DNA of 64,000 nt from Bacteroides sp. (lineage in GTDB: Bacteria; Bacteroidota; Bacteroidia; Bacteroidales; Muribaculaceae): assembly GCA_014802105.1 (NCBI GenBank), contig JAAVCX010000027.1, positions 1 to 64,000 of the forward strand, read 5' to 3'. Made by a program: the position numbers and the translations under genes. Positions 8,602 to 15,750 of this stretch are shown in pieces. Under the pieces are notes generated by a model. The model searched no databases, had not been told where the DNA came from, and worked only from the letters and a program-made list of their open reading frames with translations. Numbering within the stretch: the first letter of the stretch is position 1; every line of letters begins with the position of its first letter.

Positions 8602-10815
8602 ATGGGAAAAATCTCGAGTGCAACCGTTCAGCGTATTCTCGACGCCACCGACATAGTCGAAGTGGTGAGCGACTTTGTCTCGCTAAAGCGTAAAGGAGCC
8701 AACTGGTGGGGACTCTGTCCTTTCCATAACGATCGCAGTCCATCGTTCTCGGTGAGCAAGTCGCGTGGACTCTGCAAGTGCTTCAGTTGCGGCGAGGGGG
8801 GAAGCGCTGTCAATTTCCTGATGAAGCTCGAGTCATTGAGCTATGTCGAAGCACTGAAATATCTCGCCCGAAAATATAATATCGAGGTTGAGGAGCGCGA
8901 GCTCACCCCCGAGGAACAGCGCCGCGAGACAGCGCGCGAGAGCATGTTGGCTGTCAACGATTTTGCCCTGCGCCACTTCAAGAAAAATCTTACCGACACC
9001 GTCCAGGGCCGCGATATAGGTCTGAGCTATTTCCGCCACCGAGGCATCAGCGACCAGATGATCGAGCGATTTCATCTGGGCTATGCGCTCGATGAGAAAG
9101 ACGCCCTGTGGCGCAGTGCGCTCGAGCGTGGTTACAGCGAGGACTATATACTCGCCACCGGTGTATGTACGCGTACCGACGATGGGAATGTCTACGACCG
9201 TTTCCGTGGACGAGTGATCTATCCCGTCCACACTCTTTCGGGCAAAGTTGTGGCCTTTGGCGGACGCACCCTGCGCTCCGACAAGAAGATGGCCAAATAT
9301 GTCAATTCGCCCGAGAGCGATATCTACTCCAAACGTCGTGAACTCTATGGACTCTACCAGGCCAAGCAGGCTATCTCAAAGGAGGGTAAATGTATCATCG
9401 TCGAGGGATACATGGATGTCATCTCCATGCATCAGGCCGGGGTGTGCAACGTGGTGGCATCATCGGGCACTGCGTTGACCACCGAGCAGGTGCGTCTCAT
9501 CAAGCGCTTCACCAATAATGTCACCCTTATATATGATGCCGACGCGGCCGGTATCAAAGCCTCGCTGCGCGGTATCGAGCTGTTGCTTCAGGATGGTATA
9601 GACATCAAGGTGCTCCTGCTCCCGCCCGGCGAAGACCCCGACTCCTTTGCCCAGAGCCACAGTTCTACCGAGGTCACCGACTATATCTCGGCCCACGAGA
9701 CCGATTTCATCACTTTCATGTCAAGGGTGCTCCTGGCCGACAGTGGCGACGACCCCACCAAGCGAGCGGCCGCCATTACCCGTATAGTCAAGACAATAGC
9801 TTTGATCCCCAATGAGATCACGCGTAATGTCTATATCCAGGAGTGTGCCAATATACTGTTTATTTCGGAGGAAGTGCTCCTGCGTCAGGTCGGTATCTAT
9901 TACAACGAGTATGCCCGCCAGTCGCGCGAGGAGGCTCAGCGACAGCAGTCTGTCTCACACCGTGACACGGGCTCTGAAACTGACAATCCGACTCCGGCCA
10001 TAAACTCGGCCGATATGCCCCCGGAAACAGGTGGGGTAGTGGAGGCCGTGCGGCAGCAGGCCGATCCTCACGCGGCTGTGTTGAGGCGTTTTGAGAAGTC
10101 GCTGTTGCAACTTGTGGCCCGTTATGGCAATTACGCCTTTGCTTCATCTATCGACGATGATGGTAATCAATCGCCTATCAGCGTGATCGATTATGTCGAC
10201 GAGGAATTGAGGAGTGACGGACTCACTTTTTCCAATCCTGATCTCTCGCGCTTCTACTCGGCCTGCCATTCTCTGAGCCGCGATGGCTGGACTGAAGGTC
10301 TGGAGCGCGAACGAGAGCGGCTCCTTCAGGTCAGAGCTGAAGAATTTGCCCGAGGCGTCGAAGAGATACGAGCCAAAGCTACCGACCTCGGCAGCATCAG
10401 CGCGATGGAGAGAGAGCTCACCGAACGGGTAGATCTTAACTACAATGCCGGAGTCGACGATTTCTCGGCTGCCTTTCTGTCGCGTTTGCTCTGCTCCTCG
10501 CCCGACGATATTGTGAGATCGCTGGCCACCGAACTGGTTCCTGAAAAATATGTATTGAGCAAAGTCCACACCAAATATGCCCATGTCGACACCGAGCGCG
10601 AACTTCTCTCTGAGCTTGTGCCCCGAGCTCTGCATGAGCTCAAGGACGCCATAATCTGTGAACGCATCAAGGATGCACAGGCCGAACTCAAGACTGTGGC
10701 CGCTGATGATGTGGATAAGATGATGACTCTCCTGCAACGTATCCGTGACCTGCACACCCTCCGCACCTCGCTCGCAAAGCTCATAGGCGATCGTGTGGTC
10801 GCTCCGATAAAATGA
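8602..10815 (+). CDS. dnaG: DNA primase
   Basis: Protein of 737 residues that makes RNA primers at the replication fork. The N-terminal CHC2 zinc finger has its four ligands in CPFHNDRSPSF and CKCFSCGEGG. The primase core has the Toprim signatures VEGYMDVISMHQAG and YDADAAG. The C-terminal part, from about residue 430, is poorly conserved and presumably binds the DnaB helicase. The ATG at 8602 is the only sensible start because conserved DnaG sequence begins directly after it. It has its own promoter and terminator and is transcribed alone. Confidence 0.98.
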   Translation: MGKISSATVQRILDATDIVEVVSDFVSLKRKGANWWGLCPFHNDRSPSFSVSKSRGLCKCFSCGEGGSAVNFLMKLESLSYVEALKYLARKYNIEVEERELTPEEQRRETARESMLAVNDFALRHFKKNLTDTVQGRDIGLSYFRHRGISDQMIERFHLGYALDEKDALWRSALERGYSEDYILATGVCTRTDDGNVYDRFRGRVIYPVHTLSGKVVAFGGRTLRSDKKMAKYVNSPESDIYSKRRELYGLYQAKQAISKEGKCIIVEGYMDVISMHQAGVCNVVASSGTALTTEQVRLIKRFTNNVTLIYDADAAGIKASLRGIELLLQDGIDIKVLLLPPGEDPDSFAQSHSSTEVTDYISAHETDFITFMSRVLLADSGDDPTKRAAAITRIVKTIALIPNEITRNVYIQECANILFISEEVLLRQVGIYYNEYARQSREEAQRQQSVSHRDTGSETDNPTPAINSADMPPETGGVVEAVRQQADPHAAVLRRFEKSLLQLVARYGNYAFASSIDDDGNQSPISVIDYVDEELRSDGLTFSNPDLSRFYSACHSLSRDGWTEGLERERERLLQVRAEEFARGVEEIRAKATDLGSISAMERELTERVDLNYNAGVDDFSAAFLSRLLCSSPDDIVRSLATELVPEKYVLSKVHTKYAHVDTERELLSELVPRALHELKDAIICERIKDAQAELKTVAADDVDKMMTLLQRIRDLHTLRTSLAKLIGDRVVAPIK

Positions 10816-10856
10816 CCCTCGTCACCGCAATTCAATAAGTCATATTGACCTGATAT

Positions 10857-10897
10857 AAAGAACAACGGGCTGTCTCACGACGGCCCGTTGTTCTTTT
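10857..10897 (+). terminator. dnaG terminator
   Basis: A 14-bp perfect stem (AAAGAACAACGGGC at 10857-10870, GCCCGTTGTTCTTT at 10883-10896) with a 12-base loop and a terminal T run, 42 bases after the dnaG stop. Confidence 0.93.
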
Positions 10898-11019
10898 AAC
10901 CTTAAATCTAATACCATGAAAACACAGTGCAAATAATAGTAACTACATTATTATAACACTGCCGGAGTTGAAATGGTTCAGAGGAAAGGTTGTAAAAATA
11001 TATTTTAACATTTATTTTT

Positions 11020-11059
11020 CGCGTCTATATACTTTCGTGTACAAATGATTCTGTATAAT
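11020..11059 (+). repeat. Left terminal inverted repeat of the island
   Basis: Begins CGCGTCTATATACTTTCGTG. Its first 23 bases are identical to the reverse complement of 14427-14449, and the next 17 bases match with three differences. An AT-rich flank (11003-11019, starting TTTTAACATTT) resembles the flank just outside the right repeat (14450-14466, starting TTTTAATATTTG). This may be a degenerate target-site duplication or chance in low-complexity DNA. Confidence 0.9.
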
Positions 11060-11082
11060 GGATGGTTTACTCAGTTTATAAT

Positions 11083-11114
11083 AAAAGCGTGTCAGAGAAA
11101 TCCAGCACGCTTTT
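11083..11114 (-). terminator. Terminator of the island operon
   Basis: AAAAGCGTG (11083-11091) pairs with CACGCTTTT (11106-11114). Read on the minus strand the stem ends in a T-rich stretch, 37 bases after the stop of the last small gene of the operon. Confidence 0.75.
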
Positions 11115-11151
11115 TGTCGTCTTTATATAGTTGTCAGAGCCGTTCAATCCG

Positions 11152-11313
11152 TCATTTCTTTTTGCCAAACAATGCACCGAGAACCATTTTACCTACCTTT
11201 CTTTCCAATCCTTGCTTGGTCATGGGTATGCCAGTCTTCCGAGCTACTTTTTGCTTGACGGCGGTAATGCCGACGGCTCTTTTAAGGGAGAAACTTAGTC
11301 CAGGGATTTTCAT
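11152..11313 (-). CDS. Small basic protein of unknown function (island gene 5)
   Basis: ORF of 53 residues found by reading the minus strand. It starts MKIPGLSFSLKRAVGITAVK and ends in GKKK, with many Lys/Arg and a few hydrophobic stretches. Its ATG overlaps the TGA of the 38-codon ORF upstream (ATGA), which argues for translational coupling, and a terminator follows. I do not recognise a family. A nucleic-acid-binding or membrane-surface peptide would fit the composition, but that is inference. Confidence 0.55.
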   Translation of the reverse strand: MKIPGLSFSLKRAVGITAVKQKVARKTGIPMTKQGLERKVGKMVLGALFGKKK

Positions 11314-11426
11314 AAATCTTTGACGAGTTCATTAAGTCCGTAGAATATTAGGAATACAAGTCCCCAGAACAACATCTTGAAGAAGTTGCGCCAAAGGTAG
11401 AAGAGTATGAGCAGAAGATACTTCAC
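11310..11426 (-). CDS. Small hydrophobic peptide, or in-frame membrane tail of the preceding gene (island gene 4)
   Basis: ORF of 38 codons starting GTG directly after the TAA of the 291-residue gene and in the same reading frame. It begins (M/V)KYLLLILFYLWRNFFKML and continues hydrophobic to YGLNELVKDL, so it is one or two membrane segments. It may be a separate small membrane protein, coupled by the stop-start junction upstream and ATGA downstream. Alternatively it is a membrane tail added by TAA readthrough, or one cut off by a mutation. Confidence 0.45.
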   Translation of the reverse strand: MKYLLLILFYLWRNFFKMLFWGLVFLIFYGLNELVKDL

Positions 11427-12302
11427 TTAAAGCCCCTTGTCATTAAATGACTTAACCATCTTCTTGATTAGGGTGTCTATTTCGTTGGCTATACCTCCCA
11501 TGAACGCGGCTCTTGCGGTAGGATTTTTGAGTTTACCAAATCCCTCCGACTTCATTGTTTTGAAGTTGAGTTCGTTGCGAGGTGAGGCAGTTGCGCAAGC
11601 TCCCCAATTGGGATCATCACTCGGGCATACGTCTATTGACGGATCCACACCGGTCAGGGCGGCGGCAAGTGCAGGACCCGTGGCAGGGTCGTTGTTGTAT
11701 CGGATACCAAAGAAGTATCTTTCTTTCATTATGATGGAGAAAGTTACGTACTTCTTACGGTTCTTGGTACGATAGATGTTGAAGGTTACTCCGTAGCGTT
11801 TGTAACGGGTGCTTTTGGCGTAGTCTGCCACATCGGCTGTGAAATCTTTTTTCTCGATTTCATAGCCATTGGAGATGAGTTGGTCTTGTAACGCATCCCA
11901 AAAGTAGCACTGCAACTGCTCATCGGTCAGGTTATCAGTTTCCACCGTCTCACGTCCAGCGGCCGCGATAGTCATATCGCCTCTAACCAACTTTGTGTTG
12001 TCGGGATTGGCGACCTTTACGGTGATGCCAAAGATATCTTTCATCTTTGCCTCGAAGTTAGCTACTTGCAGATTACCTCTGCACGCCAGTTCACCACCCT
12101 TTACATTCTCTCCGCTACGGATAGATGCGAGGGTGGCATTTTCAGGGGCGAATTTCGCGCCTTTGTACACGCGCAGGGTCGCCCCGAATGCGTCTTTGAA
12201 TTGTTTTCGCAGACTGCTGACCGTCATACGGCCATTGATGTTGAATTCTGCCATAGTAAAATTGTCTTTTATGGAGTTGATAAGATTGTTTAGTACGCCC
12301 AT
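11427..12302 (-). CDS. Uncharacterised protein with duplicated N-terminal motif (island gene 3)
   Basis: Protein of 291 residues, cytoplasmic by sequence. The start at 12302 is used; an alternative ATG 16 codons later (MAEFNINGRMTV) is equally plausible. The N-terminal 110 residues seem to hold two copies of one motif: FKDAFGATLRVYKGAKFAPE and MKDIFGITVKVANPDNTKL, each followed by a Thr-Leu/Thr-Ile helix. The C-terminal 170 residues contain a strand-rich stretch (YGVTFNIYRTKNRKKYVTFS, then ERYFFGIRYNN) and a closing helix. I do not recognise the family. It lies between an 80-residue coiled-coil protein and the small membrane ORF in one operon with a putative nuclease. Confidence 0.8.
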   Translation of the reverse strand: MGVLNNLINSIKDNFTMAEFNINGRMTVSSLRKQFKDAFGATLRVYKGAKFAPENATLASIRSGENVKGGELACRGNLQVANFEAKMKDIFGITVKVANPDNTKLVRGDMTIAAAGRETVETDNLTDEQLQCYFWDALQDQLISNGYEIEKKDFTADVADYAKSTRYKRYGVTFNIYRTKNRKKYVTFSIIMKERYFFGIRYNNDPATGPALAAALTGVDPSIDVCPSDDPNWGACATASPRNELNFKTMKSEGFGKLKNPTARAAFMGGIANEIDTLIKKMVKSFNDKGL

Positions 12303-12323
12303 AATTTTCTATGTTTTGGTGGG

Positions 12324-12566
12324 TTATTTTATCCTTTTCAAAGATGCTTTCGCGTTCTCAATATCTCGCTTAAGGCCTTCTATTCTTCTATCATGGGCAG
12401 CAGCTCTGTCTATCTTTGATTTGCGATAGCTGGCTTTGCCTGATGGAGTGGAGGTTTTCTTTATTAAGTTCGCATAATAGGCATTATCTTTCTTCTTGGC
12501 TTCCCGTTCTTTGGCGATAGATGCCCTCAAGTCAATAATGCGTTTCTTGTAGTATTCCTTGCTCAT
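12324..12566 (-). CDS. Small coiled-coil protein (island gene 2)
   Basis: Protein of 80 residues, highly charged, predicted almost wholly helical (MSKEYYKKRIIDLRASIAKE and IEGLKRDIENAKASLKRIK). Long helices of this kind often mediate oligomerisation. Its ATG overlaps the stop of the endonuclease gene by four bases, so the two are probably translated together. No family recognised. A regulator or structural partner of the adjacent nuclease or of gene 3 is possible but unsupported. Confidence 0.7.
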   Translation of the reverse strand: MSKEYYKKRIIDLRASIAKEREAKKKDNAYYANLIKKTSTPSGKASYRKSKIDRAAAHDRRIEGLKRDIENAKASLKRIK

Positions 12567-13435
12567 GGTTGGATGTCAAGTTTGTAGGTGTCCGAAATGC
12601 GCTCCCAAACACACTTGTTTTCTTTGATTGATTTTTCTTTGTTCAGCCGAAACACACCGACAAAGCGGTAGGTATTCATACCAAGCCAATCGGTATATTT
12701 CAAGAAGGTTATTCGCTTAACACCTTTGTCAATATGCGACATCATGTGTCCGCGACGCTCCGGCTCCTCCTTTGGATATTCAGTAATGGTAAGTTTATCG
12801 GGAGACAGCTCATTGACCCACTTGGGGTGTACAGTGTTAGGCCACCAAACGAGTTCTTTGTTTTCCTTGTTGGGTACCCATACTGCCGATACTCTAAGAA
12901 AACCTTTATGCTTCGGTGCAGTACCAAATATAGTGGCAATATCATCTATCGTGTTGAGTGAAACATTATCGTCTACTCTTATGACTCCTTTTTGTCGGAT
13001 TTCTTCAGGAGTATCAGCACCTTTCCACGGAATAATTGGTGTATCTTTAATCCTTTTCCTTATAAATTCTATAACCTTATCTGTGCGTTGATTGAGTTCC
13101 GCGAGTGAGCAAGATACTGCGTTACCATTTACCACATTGTAGCAATCAATAACCTTAACCTCTACATATTCCGAAATCTCGGTATTCCTTACTTTATCGG
13201 CTTCTTGGTTTTTATAGTGGGCTGGCTCGTTAATTTCCACCACGAGGTTAAGTTGCGGCAGATATAAGTCGGCAAGAGCATACTTTCCCTCTTTTCGCAC
13301 CACATACTGCTGAAATACGAAATGAATATCTGTATTGTCAAGGGCATTCCAAATGCGGTGTATTACGTAGCTTTCCAATCTCTTATGTGAGATTTTGGTT
13401 AGCATACGGGTTATGTAATCTAACTTATAGTCCAT
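12563..13435 (-). CDS. Putative PvuRts1I/AbaSI-like modification-dependent endonuclease (island gene 1)
   Basis: Protein of 290 residues, the usual length of the PvuRts1I family. The N-terminal half looks like a Vsr/DUF559-type PD-(D/E)XK nuclease: a helical start (ITRMLTKISHKRLESYVIHR), then ALADLYLPQLNLVVEINEPA with candidate catalytic Asp56 and Glu67-x-Asn69, His73, and a following D..R pair (Asp80, Arg83). The C-terminal half is rich in Trp/Tyr (VWVPNKENKELVWWPNTVH), where this family has an SRA-like domain reading 5-hydroxymethyl- or glucosyl-hydroxymethylcytosine. If correct, the enzyme cuts phage DNA carrying modified cytosines. The family call rests on remembered motifs and length, not on a search. 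Confidence 0.65.
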   Translation of the reverse strand: MDYKLDYITRMLTKISHKRLESYVIHRIWNALDNTDIHFVFQQYVVRKEGKYALADLYLPQLNLVVEINEPAHYKNQEADKVRNTEISEYVEVKVIDCYNVVNGNAVSCSLAELNQRTDKVIEFIRKRIKDTPIIPWKGADTPEEIRQKGVIRVDDNVSLNTIDDIATIFGTAPKHKGFLRVSAVWVPNKENKELVWWPNTVHPKWVNELSPDKLTITEYPKEEPERRGHMMSHIDKGVKRITFLKYTDWLGMNTYRFVGVFRLNKEKSIKENKCVWERISDTYKLDIQP

Positions 13436-13643
13436 ATCTCTTGGGTTTATACCTACACACGAAAAAAAAGAGCGACAGCCAAAACTTTTTCCTCATTTGC
13501 TTTCGTGGGTTCTGGTAAACCTTTTGCCCAAATAAGTAAAAAGCAGTCTGCGCCCTTGGAGGGTACAAACCAACATTCGACTTATTATTCGGGGCCTTGA
13601 AATTTACCAGATTTACGAAAGCCAAATAACTTGTCTAAAAGTC

Positions 13644-13790
13644 ATGTTTGAAATATGTCTTGTTTCAGTCTTTCTGTTTCTTGCTTTGGTGGTTTTAAGT
13701 TTTACAATTCGCAAAATAAGCAAAAAATTCGGACATACGCAAGAGCATATCGCAGAACTGCCTAAAAATTTGGATGTTGCCACATTATAA
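13644..13790 (+). CDS. Possible small single-pass membrane protein in the island
   Basis: ORF of 48 residues found by reading. A hydrophobic segment (CLVSVFLFLALVVLSFTI) is followed by a basic stretch (RKISKKFGHTQEH) and a short tail. A strong hairpin begins at the base after its stop codon, which supports it being a transcribed unit. It opposes the minus-strand operon. No promoter of the TAnnTTTG type is obvious upstream. Function unknown. Confidence 0.4.
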   Translation: MFEICLVSVFLFLALVVLSFTIRKISKKFGHTQEHIAELPKNLDVATL

Positions 13791-13824
13791 AAATACCCAC
13801 CCGAATTGCTCCGAGTGGGTATTT
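13791..13824. terminator. Hairpin terminator inside the island
   Basis: AAATACCCAC (13791-13800) pairs perfectly with GTGGGTATTT (13815-13824), with a 14-base loop. A/T-rich on both sides, so it could work in either direction. Confidence 0.7.
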
Positions 13825-14210
13825 ATGCTATCGCACTCCTTACGATATTCTTTGTCTTGCTGTCGAGATATGAGTTGCTCCACAAAAGCAGGTTTCAAGC
13901 AGATTTGGTAATACCTTGGTCTACGGCTTGGAGTACGTAGGCAATCAATAAAGCGTTGCCGTCGGTTTTTAATTTACAAGGTAATTCTACCGCCCGAACA
14001 CGCGTTTGTTACATTTTGAGGGAAGAAAATTATGCTTTGATTAAAGTTTTTTCTATTTACATATTTCGTATACTTGTGAAAAATGGTGTCGTAAATGGTA
14101 AATGGACTCAAGTCGGTTCAATGAGATTGTCAGCCACTAACCAATTCATGACTTATGACTTGTAAAGAAATAATGTATTAGTGTTGATGCTGTACTAACA
14201 TACAACTAAT
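13825..14210. other. Island stretch without a convincing gene
   Basis: About 390 bases with no supported gene. The minus strand has an open frame from about 13991 to 13893 containing VELPCKLKTDGNALLIAYVL. It has no start codon, so it could be a relic of a coding sequence. A 69-codon plus-strand ORF (13956-14165) has unconvincing composition. I see no RNA gene or promoter here. Confidence 0.3.
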
Positions 14211-14242
14211 ATCCCACAGAGATTGCGAAACCTCTGTGGGAT
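14211..14242. terminator. Strong hairpin near the right end of the island
   Basis: ATCCCACAGAG (14211-14221) pairs perfectly with CTCTGTGGGAT (14232-14242), followed by T-rich sequence. It could be a terminator or attenuator ahead of the small ORF at 14292. No clear gene ends just before it. Confidence 0.5.
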
Positions 14243-14291
14243 TATTCATTTGTTGCTTACCAATACATATTTCAAACAAAACACTCTCATT

Positions 14292-14444
14292 ATGTATCAG
14301 ACACTCCAAGAAGCTCTCGAAGCAAATTCATTAGAGCATAGGTTAGAAATGCAGTTTAAGGCATCGCTTGACTTAACCGAAGAAAGTGGTGCGCCTGAGC
14401 AAACTAAGAATGATACAGAATTATTGGTACACGAAAGTATATAG
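14292..14444 (+). CDS. Doubtful short ORF running into the right inverted repeat
   Basis: ORF of 50 residues (start MYQTLQEALEANSLEHRLEM), acidic and helical. Its stop codon lies inside the right terminal repeat, so its last codons are repeat sequence. It may be a real small protein of the element, or chance. The preceding hairpin and lack of a recognisable promoter do not settle this. Confidence 0.25.
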   Translation: MYQTLQEALEANSLEHRLEMQFKASLDLTEESGAPEQTKNDTELLVHESI

Positions 14445-14449
14445 ACGCG
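14410..14449 (-). repeat. Right terminal inverted repeat of the island
   Basis: Inverted copy of 11020-11059, with the perfect 23-bp part at 14427-14449 (ending ATATAGACGCG). It ends 16 bases from the cinA stop codon. Confidence 0.9.
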
Positions 14450-14465
14450 TTTTAATATTTGTTTT

Positions 14466-15731
14466 TTATTCCGCAGATCGTAACAGCTTGACAGCGAGGA
14501 TGAGGGCGCGGGTGGTAGCAGAGTCGATGATGCGCGACCGCGAGCCGTTGAAGCGGGCGGTCTCATAGAGTTCGCGAGGTTCAATTCCAGGCAGTTCAAG
14601 GCGGGCGCAGATACACACAGTGCCTACCGGCTTCTCGGGCGTGCCGCCGCCAGGGCCTGCTATTCCGCTGGTAGCTACCGAGAGACGGGCTCCGGTGACT
14701 TTGAGCACACCCTCGGCCATAGCCCTGACCACAGGTATGCTCACGGCTCCGTGGGCGATAATGAGTTCGGGATCGACTCCAAGCACCCGGCTCTTGACCT
14801 CATTGCTGTACGACACCACTCCGCCGGCCATCACGTCGCTGGCTCCGGCTATGAGAGTGATCTCGTGGGCGATATTTCCGCCCGTGCAACTCTCGGCTGT
14901 AGCGAAAGTCACCTCCCTGCTGCGACACTCCTCGAGCAGGGTCTGAGCCGGAGAGAGGTCGCGGTCGGTGAGCACTGCGTCGCCGAGCAGAGTCTTGATG
15001 TCGGAGTGGACACGTTCCACCTCCGAGCGTATGAACTCAGCGTCGGAGTGATGGCCGTCGATGCGCAGCCTTATCAGGCCCGGTTTGGGCAGGTAGGCAA
15101 GGTGAAGATGGGGCGGCAGAGCTTCTTCTATCTCGCTGAGCCTCATGGCCAGCGCACTCTCGGTGTGATCGGTCACCATGACCACGGCATGCTCGATATG
15201 CTCGCTCGAGGGGAAACGCTCGAGCAGAGCTGGAAACACAGCTTCGGCCATCATGGTCTCCGTCTCAAACGGCACTCCCGGCATTGCTACGAGCACACGT
15301 CCGTCTGTACGTTCAAACCACATGATAGGAGCCGTGCCGACACGGTTCTGTATTATGCGGGCTGACGACGGCACGATAGCCTGAGCCGCGGTCAGAGGAT
15401 TCATAGCTATGCCACGGCGGGCGAAGATAGCGTTGATATTGTCGGTCACCTCGGGGTCGGTGATCATTTCTCCGCCGAAGTAGTCGCGGAGCACACCCTT
15501 GGTAATATCGTCTTTGGTAGGGCCGAGGCCACCGGTGGTGATGACCACCTGAGAGCGCTCGAAGGCCAGGTCGATGGCGCGGCGTATGTCCTCGGCGTTG
15601 TCGCCGGTCACGTTTACGTCGGTGACCTCCCATCCGGCCGGAGCTATATGGCGTGCTATCCAGCCCGAGTTGGTATCGGTGACCTGTCCGATGAGCAACT
15701 CGTCGCCGATGGGTATGATGGAGATTTTCAT
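14466..15731 (-). CDS. cinA: CinA family protein (nicotinamide-nucleotide amidohydrolase type)
   Basis: Protein of 421 residues, full length. The N-terminal molybdopterin-binding-like domain (IPIGDELLIGQVTDTNSGWI, then TTGGLGPTKDDITKG) is typical of the COG1058 pyrophosphatase half. The C-terminal CinA domain (TFATAESCTGGNIAHEIT; ATSGIAGPGGGTPEKPVG) is the PncC-type deamidase that turns NMN into nicotinate mononucleotide in NAD recycling. It lies 19 bases after tsaD on the same strand and is probably co-transcribed with it. The mobile island sits just beyond its 3' end. Confidence 0.95.
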   Translation of the reverse strand: MKISIIPIGDELLIGQVTDTNSGWIARHIAPAGWEVTDVNVTGDNAEDIRRAIDLAFERSQVVITTGGLGPTKDDITKGVLRDYFGGEMITDPEVTDNINAIFARRGIAMNPLTAAQAIVPSSARIIQNRVGTAPIMWFERTDGRVLVAMPGVPFETETMMAEAVFPALLERFPSSEHIEHAVVMVTDHTESALAMRLSEIEEALPPHLHLAYLPKPGLIRLRIDGHHSDAEFIRSEVERVHSDIKTLLGDAVLTDRDLSPAQTLLEECRSREVTFATAESCTGGNIAHEITLIAGASDVMAGGVVSYSNEVKSRVLGVDPELIIAHGAVSIPVVRAMAEGVLKVTGARLSVATSGIAGPGGGTPEKPVGTVCICARLELPGIEPRELYETARFNGSRSRIIDSATTRALILAVKLLRSAE

Positions 15732-15750
15732 TACTTAAAAATAATTAGTA

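Larger units (their letters stand above)
11020..14449. mobile_element. Inverted-repeat-bounded accessory island (3.4 kb)
   Basis: The segment is visibly more AT-rich than its flanks. It is bounded by inverted copies of a 40-base sequence (11020-11059 and 14410-14449) with a perfect 23-bp outer core. It sits between the dnaG terminator and a point 16 bases from the cinA stop codon, interrupting neither gene. It carries a minus-strand operon of five genes (13435 to 11152) with its own terminator, and an opposed short ORF. No transposase or recombinase is visible. It could be a non-autonomous transposon mobilised in trans, or an invertible segment. Confidence 0.75.

Noticed and set aside
13425-13625. 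66-codon minus-strand ORF upstream of the endonuclease
   Set aside because: No domain, overlaps the endonuclease start, and consists of basic/aromatic residues typical of AT-rich noise.
11003-14466. Target-site duplication outside the island repeats
   Set aside because: The flanks share TTTTAA-YATTT, but they are low-complexity and imperfect; not enough to define a duplication.
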